DNA from: CAVQBL01 sp963710715
Lineage (GTDB): Bacteria; Pseudomonadota; Gammaproteobacteria; DSM-16500
Assembly: GCA_963710715.1 (NCBI GenBank)
Contig: CAVQBL010000008.1
Coordinates: 23,710 to 87,709, forward strand
Length of the DNA: 64,000 nt
Direction of reading: 5' to 3'
The notes below the pieces were generated by a model that saw only the letters and a program-made list of their open reading frames with translations, did not search any database and had not been told where the DNA came from. Shown here one piece after another: positions 36,709-46,300 of this stretch. Position 1 is the stretch's first letter, and each line of letters starts with the position of its first letter. The position numbers were made by a program, and so were the translations under genes.

Positions 36709-36790
36709 ATGAATAAATCACTTGTCATTATTACAGGGGCAGGCTCTGGAATACGGCTAACATTTTTTACACGAATTTTGGGCCAAACTT
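36709..36790 (+). pseudogene. SDR-family N-terminal stub
   Basis: The ATG at 36709 opens SLVIITGAGSGI, the NAD(P)-binding start (TGxxxGI[G]) of a short-chain dehydrogenase. The match stops after about 15 residues, shortly before an IS21-like end at 36800, so the gene was cut by that element or by a deletion around it. Confidence 0.5.
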
Positions 36791-36799
36791 CTTATGCCC

Positions 36800-36848
36800 T
36801 GCTGAAATCGTCTTTTGAAAAAATTGCAATCGACTTCTGAAACCGACA
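36800..36848. repeat. Solo IS21-like terminal repeat, copy 3
   Basis: CTGAAATCGTCTTTTGAAA through CTGAAACCGACA matches the right end of the 24172-24586 remnant. The preceding TTATGCCCTG is shared with copy 1 as well. It terminates the SDR stub. Confidence 0.5.
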
Positions 36849-37008
36849 CCTTCTCCCAGTGACATAAGTCAAAAAAACTTCTGACAATGGTGATTATCAG
36901 TTATTTTATTTTTATTAATATGTAATTACACCATAGATTGCATTTTACATATATATGTAATTACTTAAGATAGCGAAAACAAGGTATTTTTTAATTATTT
37001 TTGAATTT

Positions 37009-37797
37009 TTATGTATTAGCGCATGCTTCTTCAATATATTTTATTACCTTTGTAATATATTCCGCCGGGTGAAATTTAAGTGAGACACTTTCTTTATTAA
37101 ACCGAGGAACTATTTTATTCCAAAATTTTTTTGTGTTAAATTGTCCATTCTCTGCTTGCCCAGTTCTGATTTCAAGACGTTTTAAATGTACTAATTCATT
37201 TCTTATGAAATTCAGAGTTTCAAAATCGGTTTTAAAGGACTTTAAATCAGATAAATTTATGCTTCGTTTTTTAAAATAATAAGGTAAAATTGAAAACATT
37301 TTCTCATTTAATGAGCACTCTTTAAGTAAGTCTGTTTTAATCTTAATAAGGCCATTTTTGGAATTATTTTTTATTAATTGTTGCAACTCAAGATAGTCAG
37401 CTTCGGTTGGCTGGAATGAATCTAAGCGAAAATTTATGTAAGCCTCTAATGCAGAATGTGAAAAGATATAAGCAGAAATTATTGCCTGATAAAAATTCAA
37501 GAAATTGTCATAGCTTTCTGTATGGATAGAATATATTTTCTTTTTATCAATAGATCGTTTCGGCGAAAGATTAGTTTTAAATTCCATGCACAACTCTTTG
37601 GCTTGATATTCTGCTTGTGTCGCCATTTTTACATAGAGTTTCCAAGGCATGAAAGCTGGAAATTGATAAATACAATTATTAAACTCAGCAACTTCAATGC
37701 GCACAACATTGGATCCGTCAGCTATATGTACTCCGTTAACGACATGATTGCCTGAAACTGTAAATCGTTCCCAGATGCTGTCTGTAATGCCACTCAT
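37009..37797 (-). CDS. Hypothetical protein with HEPN-like RNxxxH motif
   Basis: The 262-residue protein is mostly helical after residue 60. Residues 199-204 (RNELVH) form an R-N-x-x-x-H motif as in HEPN ribonuclease domains, and an upstream helix contains SHSALEAYINFRL (113-125), a common HEPN first-helix pattern. The N-terminal 60 residues look beta-rich (VVRIEVAEFNNCIYQF). Family assignment is tentative. It lies 33 bp from the broken kfrA-like gene on the same strand, near a recombinase and a large nuclease-like gene, which would fit a defence setting. Confidence 0.55.
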   Translation of the reverse strand: MSGITDSIWERFTVSGNHVVNGVHIADGSNVVRIEVAEFNNCIYQFPAFMPWKLYVKMATQAEYQAKELCMEFKTNLSPKRSIDKKKIYSIHTESYDNFLNFYQAIISAYIFSHSALEAYINFRLDSFQPTEADYLELQQLIKNNSKNGLIKIKTDLLKECSLNEKMFSILPYYFKKRSINLSDLKSFKTDFETLNFIRNELVHLKRLEIRTGQAENGQFNTKKFWNKIVPRFNKESVSLKFHPAEYITKVIKYIEEACANT

Positions 37798-37829
37798 TGA
37801 TGTATCCTTACTTAAGTTCTGATAATAAT

Positions 37830-38910
37830 TTATTCTGCTATCTTAATTTTATCTATAAATCCCTGAAGTTGTTTGAGTTGCCCTTGAAGTTGTGCTTTTT
37901 CTTGCGCAAGTTCCCATTTTTCTAATGCAAGCAGCTTGTTTTGATCATCTAATTTTTTAATATTTTCTTGTAGAGAAGATACTTGCTGTAATAACGATCT
38001 CATTTCTGCTTGTAGGTTGATCCATTCTTCAGTTTTATTTTGTAAGATTTTTTGTGATTCCTTGTGCTGTTTTTCCCAATGCTGACTGGCATGCAGCTGT
38101 TCTATTCTCATTTTCTCAGTTTCGTCTAATTTAATTTGGATTTCATCAAGCTGCGCTTGCTTTTTCTCGAAGTTTTTTTCTAAAGTAGAATGAGCATGAG
38201 TAAGTACTTGATGTTGTTGCTTGTAATGCAGACATTTTGTCACGCTGTAGCGAGCTTTGTTCCTTCAGTGTCTTGATTTCTGTTTGCAAGAATTGTCGTT
38301 GTTGCTCATGTTGCTGTTGATCGATTAATCGCTGCTCACGGGCCGATTCTCGGTAATGTTCTAAATTTTCTTGGGCTTGTTTGTGTAATTGATGCAATTC
38401 ATCAATGCGTTCGCTTTTTTCTTGTAGCTGTTGAAGTAGGGTATCTAGCCTTGCTTGAAGAGACACATTTTCTTTGTGAGCACGCTCAACTGCTTGTTCT
38501 AATGTTAATTTTTCATTTGATAATTGGGTTTGTTCTTGTTGCCACTGAGTAAATAATTTTTGCCAGCGCTGATTGTTGGCTTTGTATTTTTCCAATTCTT
38601 GTTTCAACTCAGTGAGTTCTTGCTGATAGCTTTCTTCAATGGAAACAACTCTTTCCTCGGATTGCGTAATAACGCGATCCCATAAACCCTTTAGCAAAGA
38701 AACTAACTCTCCCGGTAGATTTTCTTTTGAGGCAATTTTAAGAGTCCCACTCTGGATTTCTTTCCATTTGCGTAAATGCAATGCAAGTGTTCCGTTGCTC
38801 CCGGTGCCGGTTATCTTGCGAATAGCCTCTATAGTTGGATTAATATCTTGAGCAGATAACTGATGTGCAGCATTCGCTACATCTTGATAAGTGATCCCTG
38901 GTCGTGACAT
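37830..38910 (-). pseudogene. KfrA-like coiled-coil protein, frameshifted
   Basis: The ATG at 38910 (ribosome site GGGAGAG) starts MSRPGITYQDVANAAHQLSA with IRKITGTGSNGTLALHLRKW, the KfrA DNA-binding domain, and a long Gln/Glu-rich coiled coil. After about 225 codons the frame must shift once near 38210 to continue as LTHAHSTLEKNFEKKQAQLD and on to 37830. Together this gives about 360 residues, the size of the intact paralogue at 23053-24105. The N-terminal part alone (38146-38910) may still bind DNA. Confidence 0.75.
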
Positions 38911-38972
38911 AAAAAAGCTCTCCCTTAAGTACATCGTTTTTTTACGTTGAACGTTATATTACATTAATATTG

Positions 38973-38995
38973 ATTATTTTAAAATACAAAATAAT
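38973..38995. promoter_or_regulatory. Inverted repeat between kfrA-like and recombinase genes
   Basis: ATTATTTT (38973-38980) and AAAATAAT (38988-38995) are exact reverse complements, 7 bases apart, in the divergent promoter region of the kfrA-like gene and the tyrosine recombinase gene. By analogy with KfrA autoregulation it may be an operator; AT-richness makes chance likely too. Confidence 0.35.
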
Positions 38996-39114
38996 ACTAA
39001 TTTTAACTATTGATAAGAGAATTTATAGAAAGTAATAGTTTTTTAGGGTAAACTAATAGCACTTTTTATTACGAAACCCTCACTTTGTGGCACGAAATTA
39101 AAAAGGAGTGTATT

Positions 39115-40083
39115 TTGACAACGGATCTAATAGAACGACAAAATGACGCGGTGTTACGTAACGAGTTAGCTCAGTCTTGGGTGAATAATCCCTATATCAA
39201 AGCAGCATCCAGTGATAACACTCGCATTGCTTATCGCAATGATATTCATCATTTTGAAATATCGTGGGGCGGGAAGCTGCCTGCTACATCTGAAGCTATC
39301 GTCCACTATTTACAAGCGTATGCAGAAAAGCTAAATGCCCGAACATTAGCCAGGCGATTAATTGCGCTGAAGCATTGGCACACGTATCAAGGATTTTCCG
39401 ATCCAACATTGCACCCGGCAGTTCAAAAAACAATGACAGGTATTGCACGCATCCATGGTAAACCAAAAGAAAAAGCCCATCCCTTATCTACTGATGATCT
39501 TTTAAAAATAGTGAGGTATCTTCATGAAGAAAATACGCTAGCAGCCATTCGAGATAATGCGTTATTACAGATTGGGTTTTTTGGCGCTTTTCGCCGAAGT
39601 GAGTTGGTGCAAATTCAAGTAGAACATCTTAATTGGAAAGAGGAGGGGATCGATATCTTAATCCCACACTCCAAAACCGATCAAACGCATGAAGGACAAT
39701 ATTGTGCGATTCCTTATGGGAAAGGTTTACTATGTCCTGTCACAGCATTAAAAAATTGGCTTGAACTATCTGGTATCAAGCAAGGGGCGGTTTTTCGGGA
39801 AATAAAAAGAGGTGAACGATTAAAAGAAAATGCCTTATCTCCTATTTCAGTTAATTTAATTTTAAAAAAACGCGCAGAAGGTTGTATGATCCCTCATGCT
39901 CAGAAGTTAAGTGGGCACAGTTTACGAAGGGGATTAGCAACCAGTGCTGCTCAAGCCGGTGCTAATATTGCTACCATTATGAGGCAAGGGAGATGGAAGC
40001 AGGTGAATACAGTGATGGAATATGTGGATGCGAAAGACAGATTTAGTGATAATCCAGCATTGAGTATTTTAAAAAATTTATAA
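39115..40083 (+). CDS. Tyrosine recombinase/phage-type integrase
   Basis: The start is placed at TTG 39115 because AAAGGAG lies 7 bases upstream; an open TTG at 39085 lacks one. The 322-residue protein has an N-terminal SAM-like core-binding domain (about residues 10-105) and a catalytic domain with Arg in FGAFRRSELVQI, His-x-x-Arg in GHSLRRG (about residue 276), Trp in QGRWKQ and the nucleophile Tyr in VMEYVDAKD (about residue 300). It cuts and rejoins DNA at specific sites. It is divergent from the kfrA-like gene, and probably mobilises or once mobilised the surrounding module. Confidence 0.88.
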   Translation: MTTDLIERQNDAVLRNELAQSWVNNPYIKAASSDNTRIAYRNDIHHFEISWGGKLPATSEAIVHYLQAYAEKLNARTLARRLIALKHWHTYQGFSDPTLHPAVQKTMTGIARIHGKPKEKAHPLSTDDLLKIVRYLHEENTLAAIRDNALLQIGFFGAFRRSELVQIQVEHLNWKEEGIDILIPHSKTDQTHEGQYCAIPYGKGLLCPVTALKNWLELSGIKQGAVFREIKRGERLKENALSPISVNLILKKRAEGCMIPHAQKLSGHSLRRGLATSAAQAGANIATIMRQGRWKQVNTVMEYVDAKDRFSDNPALSILKNL

Positions 40084-40346
40084 ATTTGTATCTAAATTGC
40101 AAATGCAGCGATGCATATCTCTAGTGTTCACATCTATCTTGATCCCGTATACCGGAGAAGATGAATCGCGGTTTCGTTGGGGCAAGGATCGTCGCTGGTA
40201 AAGAATGCCGTATAAGGCGGTGGTATCGAGAATATGGTGGAACTTTATAGCCAGTTCAAAAGAAAGAATAGAACAGAAGAGAGAGCTCTGTTGTGGGCCA
40301 GATAAAACAAATGCAGAATATAATGACAGTATCGTAAGGAGATGAC

Positions 40347-42884
40347 GTGTTTTATATAAATGAACCATTAGAGAGGAGCATTAAGATAAATGGATATACA
40401 CGTCCTTTGAAAATTGCATACATCGTATCTTCTGAAAACAATCCCGAAAATCATCTGGTTTTAGATGCAATTTTTTCGGAATCGTATGCAAGATGGTGTG
40501 GTTGTCAAACTTTAATTATCCCCTCGATACATTCTGGATTTTTAGACCAAGAATATGAAAGGTGGCTAGCATTTTTTGATCCTGATTTTATTTGCTCTTA
40601 CGTTGATTTGGATGAAGAGGTAATTAAAAAAATTTCATTCTCATGTCATCCTAGTATTTTTATTCGTCATCAGCCAAACAGCATGGCGCGAGAAGGATAT
40701 TACAAGTATTGCGTAAACTGGAGATTATTAGGTGGCACAGAAGAATTTGTTTCTTCAATTTCTACAATTCGCGCATTGAAAGGAGATAAATTTAATCGAC
40801 GACAATCGGCTCAAAAGATGATTGTTGTGCAATTTGAAATAAACGACAAAGAACGTTTTATTTCAGATAACTTTGGTACAACCTACAAATCTAATGGTCC
40901 TATTTATCCTATCGATGGTTTGTTTGATACTTATCTTTTAGATTTTGATAATAACAACACACATTCTGGAACAAAAAAAACATCTTATATCAATGAAATA
41001 TTCGGGAGCATAGCAAAAAACGAGTCAATAACATTTTATGAGCTAGCAAGCTCATGCATGGAAAATATCGATAAAATCTCCACTTCAAACTTTAGCCATA
41101 GTTTCCAGTTATTTATTGGGGAAAGCTGTTTGGATAGAATTAATTTTTGGAACGCAAGAAACTTAACTCAGTCTGGTCCCGGTTCGATTATTGTAAATAA
41201 ATCATTAATTGAAAATGCAGAATTTTTAAAGCAGCTTGGAATCTTTTTCAATAACAATAATTTTTTAACAAGTCACGGAAGTCAACCAACCATTGAGCTC
41301 AGAAGTAACAGTTTAAGTCGAGAAGTTTTACAAACACTTCAAAAGCCATTACAAGATAATACTTACAATTTTGTTACCCTTCCTCAGGAGACTAATGTAA
41401 CAATTTTGCCGCACATAGGGCAGATGGGTAGATATAATTCGTTTTCACATAATCAAAAGCATACCTATAAACTTGATGAAAAAGTAAATGAAGATATTTT
41501 AGCCCAAGAGCCAACACATTTTCAGTTAATGCCGATAATATTTAAACATCTTTGCAAGGGACAATGGGCGATTGATTTAGAAATCGAACGTGTAAATAAT
41601 TTATCGAGAATTGCTAATTCTTATGATGTTTGGAGATTACCGAGACGTGAAGCTGCTTCTCGTTGTTTTACTACTAAAAATATAAGTAGAGTTACCAAGC
41701 ATCACTTACTTTCTGTTATTCCTGAGTCAAAGTCTCTTCCTCTATTTTCAGATAACAATAGAAAAGTATCCAATTACTATTTTCTTAATATTCCTTCGGA
41801 CGAAAACTTTTTTCGCTGCTTGTTCTTGGATGATCATCATAGTCTTCATCAAGATGATTTGCGTTTGTCTTTTAAAACTCCTTTTTATCGAGGGTTATCA
41901 ATATCAGACAAAGGGCAATATCTGAGAGGCGTTATTGCTATGTTTAAAAGTCTTGACGAGGCATATGAAGCGCTTACCACTAAATTTTGGCGTGATTTAA
42001 TTAGAAATGAATCAAAAAATGTAACGGAAAAACCTGTTAGCGATGAAGATGAAAATTATAATAATGAAATAACCTCAGCTATTATGAGTGATAAAGAAAT
42101 ATTCTCTCCTTTAGAGAGAGATACAAAACATAAGGAAAATTTAAAAGCACAAATGCAAAATATATCAGATAAGGATATTAACCCTTACATTAAAGCCAAT
42201 TTTCTAGATTCCTTAGAATTTCTTATTCATAAAAAAATTATTTTTCGTGTGCATAGCTGGAGATGTAATTACTGCGGGCGGAATAATGCTATTTCTATAG
42301 ATAGTTTGAAAAATGTAAATTCTTGCGAGGTATGTGCAACCTCTTATGAATTGCCCGTGGATTTTTCATGGACATTTAAATTAAACGATTTTGTTGTTAA
42401 TTCTTTAAGCAAAAATAATGGCATGACTGTTCTATGGACATTGGGATTTTTGCATGTACAAAAATATCAAGATGAATTTTTTTATATTCCTGAAATTAGA
42501 TTGTTCAATAACTATGACAATAAGCAGTGGGCGGTAGAAATTGATATTGTTTGTATTATTGGTGGAAAATTATACATTGGTGAAGTTAAAAAATCTGCTG
42601 CTGCGTTTGTTAATACAGAAAAGGAAGTGAATAAATTTATTGAGGTACTCAAAAAAATTAAGCCGGATGTTGCTTTGTTGTCGTTCGAAAAATACGGCGA
42701 TAATTCAGAAGAAGTTAAACAAACGAAAATTAAACTAACAGAAGTGCGGGAGAAAATCAGAAACTGTGGCTTCCCGCTTGAGGTTAAAGTATTACTTGCT
42801 GCTGAAAGTGATCCCGATTTTAGTGAGTATCCTGTTTCGCTTTATCCCTCGATAGGAAAAAGATCCCGCAAATTTTGGGAATAA
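40347..42884 (+). CDS. Large protein with zinc ribbon and PD-(D/E)XK nuclease domain
   Basis: The 845-residue protein has no recognised N-terminal domain (residues 1-600; the start resembles an alpha/beta fold, PLKIAYIVSSENN). A zinc ribbon is formed by Cys640, Cys643, Cys660 and Cys663. It is followed by a nuclease-like core with Glu731, Asp733 and Glu746-x-Lys748 (EIDIVCI... YIGEVKKS), the PD-(D/E)XK arrangement of restriction and repair endonucleases. The start is GTG 40347 after AAGGAG. No signal peptide or transmembrane helix. Placed next to a recombinase, a HEPN-like gene and mobile remnants, a role in defence against foreign DNA is plausible but unproven. Confidence 0.65.
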   Translation: MFYINEPLERSIKINGYTRPLKIAYIVSSENNPENHLVLDAIFSESYARWCGCQTLIIPSIHSGFLDQEYERWLAFFDPDFICSYVDLDEEVIKKISFSCHPSIFIRHQPNSMAREGYYKYCVNWRLLGGTEEFVSSISTIRALKGDKFNRRQSAQKMIVVQFEINDKERFISDNFGTTYKSNGPIYPIDGLFDTYLLDFDNNNTHSGTKKTSYINEIFGSIAKNESITFYELASSCMENIDKISTSNFSHSFQLFIGESCLDRINFWNARNLTQSGPGSIIVNKSLIENAEFLKQLGIFFNNNNFLTSHGSQPTIELRSNSLSREVLQTLQKPLQDNTYNFVTLPQETNVTILPHIGQMGRYNSFSHNQKHTYKLDEKVNEDILAQEPTHFQLMPIIFKHLCKGQWAIDLEIERVNNLSRIANSYDVWRLPRREAASRCFTTKNISRVTKHHLLSVIPESKSLPLFSDNNRKVSNYYFLNIPSDENFFRCLFLDDHHSLHQDDLRLSFKTPFYRGLSISDKGQYLRGVIAMFKSLDEAYEALTTKFWRDLIRNESKNVTEKPVSDEDENYNNEITSAIMSDKEIFSPLERDTKHKENLKAQMQNISDKDINPYIKANFLDSLEFLIHKKIIFRVHSWRCNYCGRNNAISIDSLKNVNSCEVCATSYELPVDFSWTFKLNDFVVNSLSKNNGMTVLWTLGFLHVQKYQDEFFYIPEIRLFNNYDNKQWAVEIDIVCIIGGKLYIGEVKKSAAAFVNTEKEVNKFIEVLKKIKPDVALLSFEKYGDNSEEVKQTKIKLTEVREKIRNCGFPLEVKVLLAAESDPDFSEYPVSLYPSIGKRSRKFWE

Positions 42885-42929
42885 TCTTTTAATCGCGAAT
42901 ACAATACTTCCAGTAAAATCGAATATTGT

Positions 42930-43183
42930 CACTTGTTTGTATAAGGGGAGGTTTACAAAAGCCCTCCAAACTGCCTGATTTTGAAGAAGTAGATATGCTC
43001 TGCTCTGCAGCTGAGCATTGGTTAAGGCATACAGACATTTCTGATGACGTAAAAATAAGGCCAAGAGAGCATGTACGTGATGATGCTGGTCATAGTTCTA
43101 GTGCTATAACAGATCGATATATTGATGTAGAATTACAGGCACGCGCTAAGTTAGCGGCGAAGAAAAAAGCGATGCAAAGTTAA
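42930..43183 (+). pseudogene. C-terminal fragment of a tyrosine recombinase
   Basis: The frame reads AAEHWLRHTDISDDVKIRPR, EHVRDDAGHSSSAITDRYID and VELQARAKLAAKKK. This supplies the His-x-x-Arg, Gly-His and Tyr elements of tyrosine recombinases; catalytic domain start and N-terminus are absent. It is related to 24296-24495 and more distantly to the TnpI-type recombinase at 57090. It lies inside an inverted-repeat-bounded segment. Confidence 0.6.
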
Positions 43184-43296
43184 AATGAAATTTGTAAATT
43201 ATGTCAGATTTTGGCAGAGAAACTTCCTGGTGCGTATATTTTTATAGAAAGCTAGGACAAATTTATGATCAGGCAGTTTTGGAGGGCTTTTGTAAA
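42952..43296. repeat. 345-bp segment bounded by 28-bp inverted repeats
   Basis: TTTACAAAAGCCCTCCAAA with CTGCCTGAT at 42952-42979 is repeated in inverted orientation at 43268-43296 (ATCAGGCAG then TTTTGGAGGGCTTTTGTAAA), with one extra base in the right arm. The segment contains the recombinase tail. This could be a small non-autonomous element, or two inverted attachment-type sites for a recombinase. Confidence 0.55.
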
Positions 43297-43378
43297 ACTC
43301 CTCAAGTATTTCCTTTATTATTTTTGATACCGCATTAGAATAGGAAGACCATGCTCAATAAATTTTAGGGAGCTTCTC

Positions 43379-46300
43379 ATGTTAAGCACTTCTTTAACGA
43401 ATTCATCACCTTCAGTCAATATTTCCCATAGCAACGCACTTAATGTGAGCACATTGTCGTCAGCTCAAGTGATACTTGAGGGTTTAGGTTTTACCGATCA
43501 ACGTTCAGCGATGTATGCACAAGAACAAGCACAACATGCAGAATCTATTCAGTTACGAGATGCAATAAAGAATTACGAAGAGTATCCAAATGCGTTTCAT
43601 CAGAAAAAATTAATTGATGTGCTAAGAGTCACAATAAAAAAAATGAAAAGAGAATGTAGCTTTGTTAAAGCTAAACAAATTCACTATCGACAACTAGCAG
43701 TGCAAGAGAATCAAAATACATCCTCTTCGATAGGTTATTTAAACCAGTTTGGTCAGTGGGTTAAGAAAGAAGTAAAACAGTTTTTTGGTTCTGATAGCAC
43801 GCAACTAGCAGAGCGCTATGCTGGCATGATGAGAACTCGAGAACAAGTGCTACAACAATTGCAAGAATATTTCAACAAAATAGCAGCAGAAAATCATGCT
43901 GAAGAAGTATTTGAAAAATTGATTGAGCCAAATACGGAGCAATCTCACCGGGTAAGTCGGCAGTTATCAAGCGCAATCCCTCTAACGGACGAATTTCAAT
44001 TAATTGATAATACCGGCGAAGTCGAGATAGGTGTACAACCCAATGATAATTTTGTGATTGCTTATGAAATGATAACAGATTATGGCCCCAATACCTATGA
44101 TTGGAGGCTTTATGCTAAATGTTTAAATTCGGATGGAACTCCTCAAGGAGCAGCTTTTCCGGTGAGCACTGCTCGAGGATACGATGCTAAAATAGGTATA
44201 CAACCGAATGGTGATTTTATAATTATTTGGGGACAACAAGACCATGAATTACATGCACGACGTTATAACGCTCATTGTGTAGCGCTAGGGACAGAATTTT
44301 TGCTAGGTAAAGAATATACTGACCTTGCTGTAGGTATGCAATCCAGTCGAAATTTTATAGTTGCTTGCAGAGGTGACGAATACACAGCACACCCTACTAT
44401 TATTGTGCAGCGTTTTGATTCTAGTGGTTCCGCCTTATCTCCAGAGTCTCGCGTAGCAGGAAGCGATAGTAAAGATGTGATAATGGAAACGAATGCTGTT
44501 GGTGTACTGTCAAATGATGATTTTATAGTTTTTGGTAGAAGCATAAATCATGGTGCGAGTGATACGACGAGTCTCTTAGGTTGGCGTTTTAATGCAGCGG
44601 GAATATTCTCAGGGAAAGTTTTTCGTTTGCCCTTGATGGATGCGAGTGAATATCAGCGTAGCCTTACCAGAATCTCTATAGCTATGCAGTCGAATGGCCA
44701 TTTTATGATGACTTTAGCTGCGCGGCGTAAGATTGTTGCAAAATATTTCGGTGTAAATGGTGTGCCTTTAAACTCCTTTGTGATTGATGGATCTGATTCT
44801 GATAATCCTATCTGTGTGTTTGATGAACAAGGTAGTTCAACTGTGGTTCAAGCCAATGGCAATTTTGTTTTTAGCTGGGTGGCTTGGTGTTATCGCAATT
44901 CCAATGTCATGGATAATTATGTATTTGCCCAGCGATATAGCGCTGATGGAGCGTCCTTAAAAGAAAAATTTCAAGTAAACCAACTGCTCACAAATGGTTT
45001 AAGCGCGTCTGTTATCGGTGCTCAACAAAATAATGATGTTATGGTTATGTGGACTTCACAACAGCTTTCTCCAAATTTCCATCTGGTAAAAATGGCTCGC
45101 CGTTACCATTTTGACGATGTCATTCCTTCTTCTTATGTTTCACCCTATGAATATGCACTGATGAGTGTTCATGTATATCGTAAGCTTAAAGATAATGCTG
45201 TGTTACCGGCCGGATGGAAAGTTGGACAGAGAAAATTTAGCGGTGGCTGGGAGATAGCACTCGATTCTCAAGTAAACAGCGGTAATTATTTTGGCTCAGC
45301 TTATATTAATCCTTCTCGCAAAGCGTTGGTTATTGCGCATCGAGGTACTGATTTTACCTCGATTTCTGATCTTTATAATGATTTGAAAATATGGGAAGCC
45401 CAAGTTCTTCTACAGCTTGAAGATGCTTACGATTTTTGTCGTGCGGTCAATAATTTCGTGATAGAAAATGCTAAAACGTATGGAAATATAAATGATTATG
45501 AAATATCGGATACGGGACATTCCAAGGGGGCAGAAATAGCAGACTTAAGTGCAACCCTTTGGCAAAGAGTTGCTGTAAGCTTCGAAAGCCCTGGAATTGT
45601 GAAAGTTCTTGAAAAGAATCCACAACGTTTCCCCAATAGGGCAATGAGTATCACTAATTATAATGCAGCGCCAAATGTTATTGATACCGTCAATGGTCCT
45701 ATAGATAAGTTATATCGAATTTACTCACCTTTTGATAGATTTAGTTTTTACTGTCCTTCTCCTGATGTAGTTTGTTATGGGCTTTATTCTATTAACGACC
45801 AACACTCAAAAAATAAAATTCTCCAGCAATTTAATCCACAAACTGGTGAGCCTAAAATCACAGCGTGGATCGAGCATGATCAATGGCCAGAGTGGACGGG
45901 TTATAATGCATATAGAGATTATGATCAAAATCGATACTATTGGGATAAATATATAGGCCGTAGTGTTTCAGACCGCTATCGAAAGGAATTTATTGATCGT
46001 TATCTAACGAGAAGTAACAAACCAGGTGTTACTAATCTCGGTGATAATAGTGATAATGAGTTTTGGGGAGGAACAAATTCAGCAGATGTAATGACAGGAG
46101 GAAGTGGTAACGATATTTATTGGCCTTTTGAGGGTAGAAATATTATCTCAGATAAAAAAGGAGATGATGTATATCAAATTATTTCTACTGATAAAGCAGA
46201 AACAATTATAGACGATGAAGATCACAAAGGAACTATACTTATTGACGAAGAATACGAGCTTCGTGGCAATGCTTCTCGCGCGTCAGTACCTAACCTTTAT

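Noticed and set aside
44272..44544. 90-codon minus-strand frame inside the giant gene
   Set aside because: Shadow of the continuous 1363-codon plus-strand gene.
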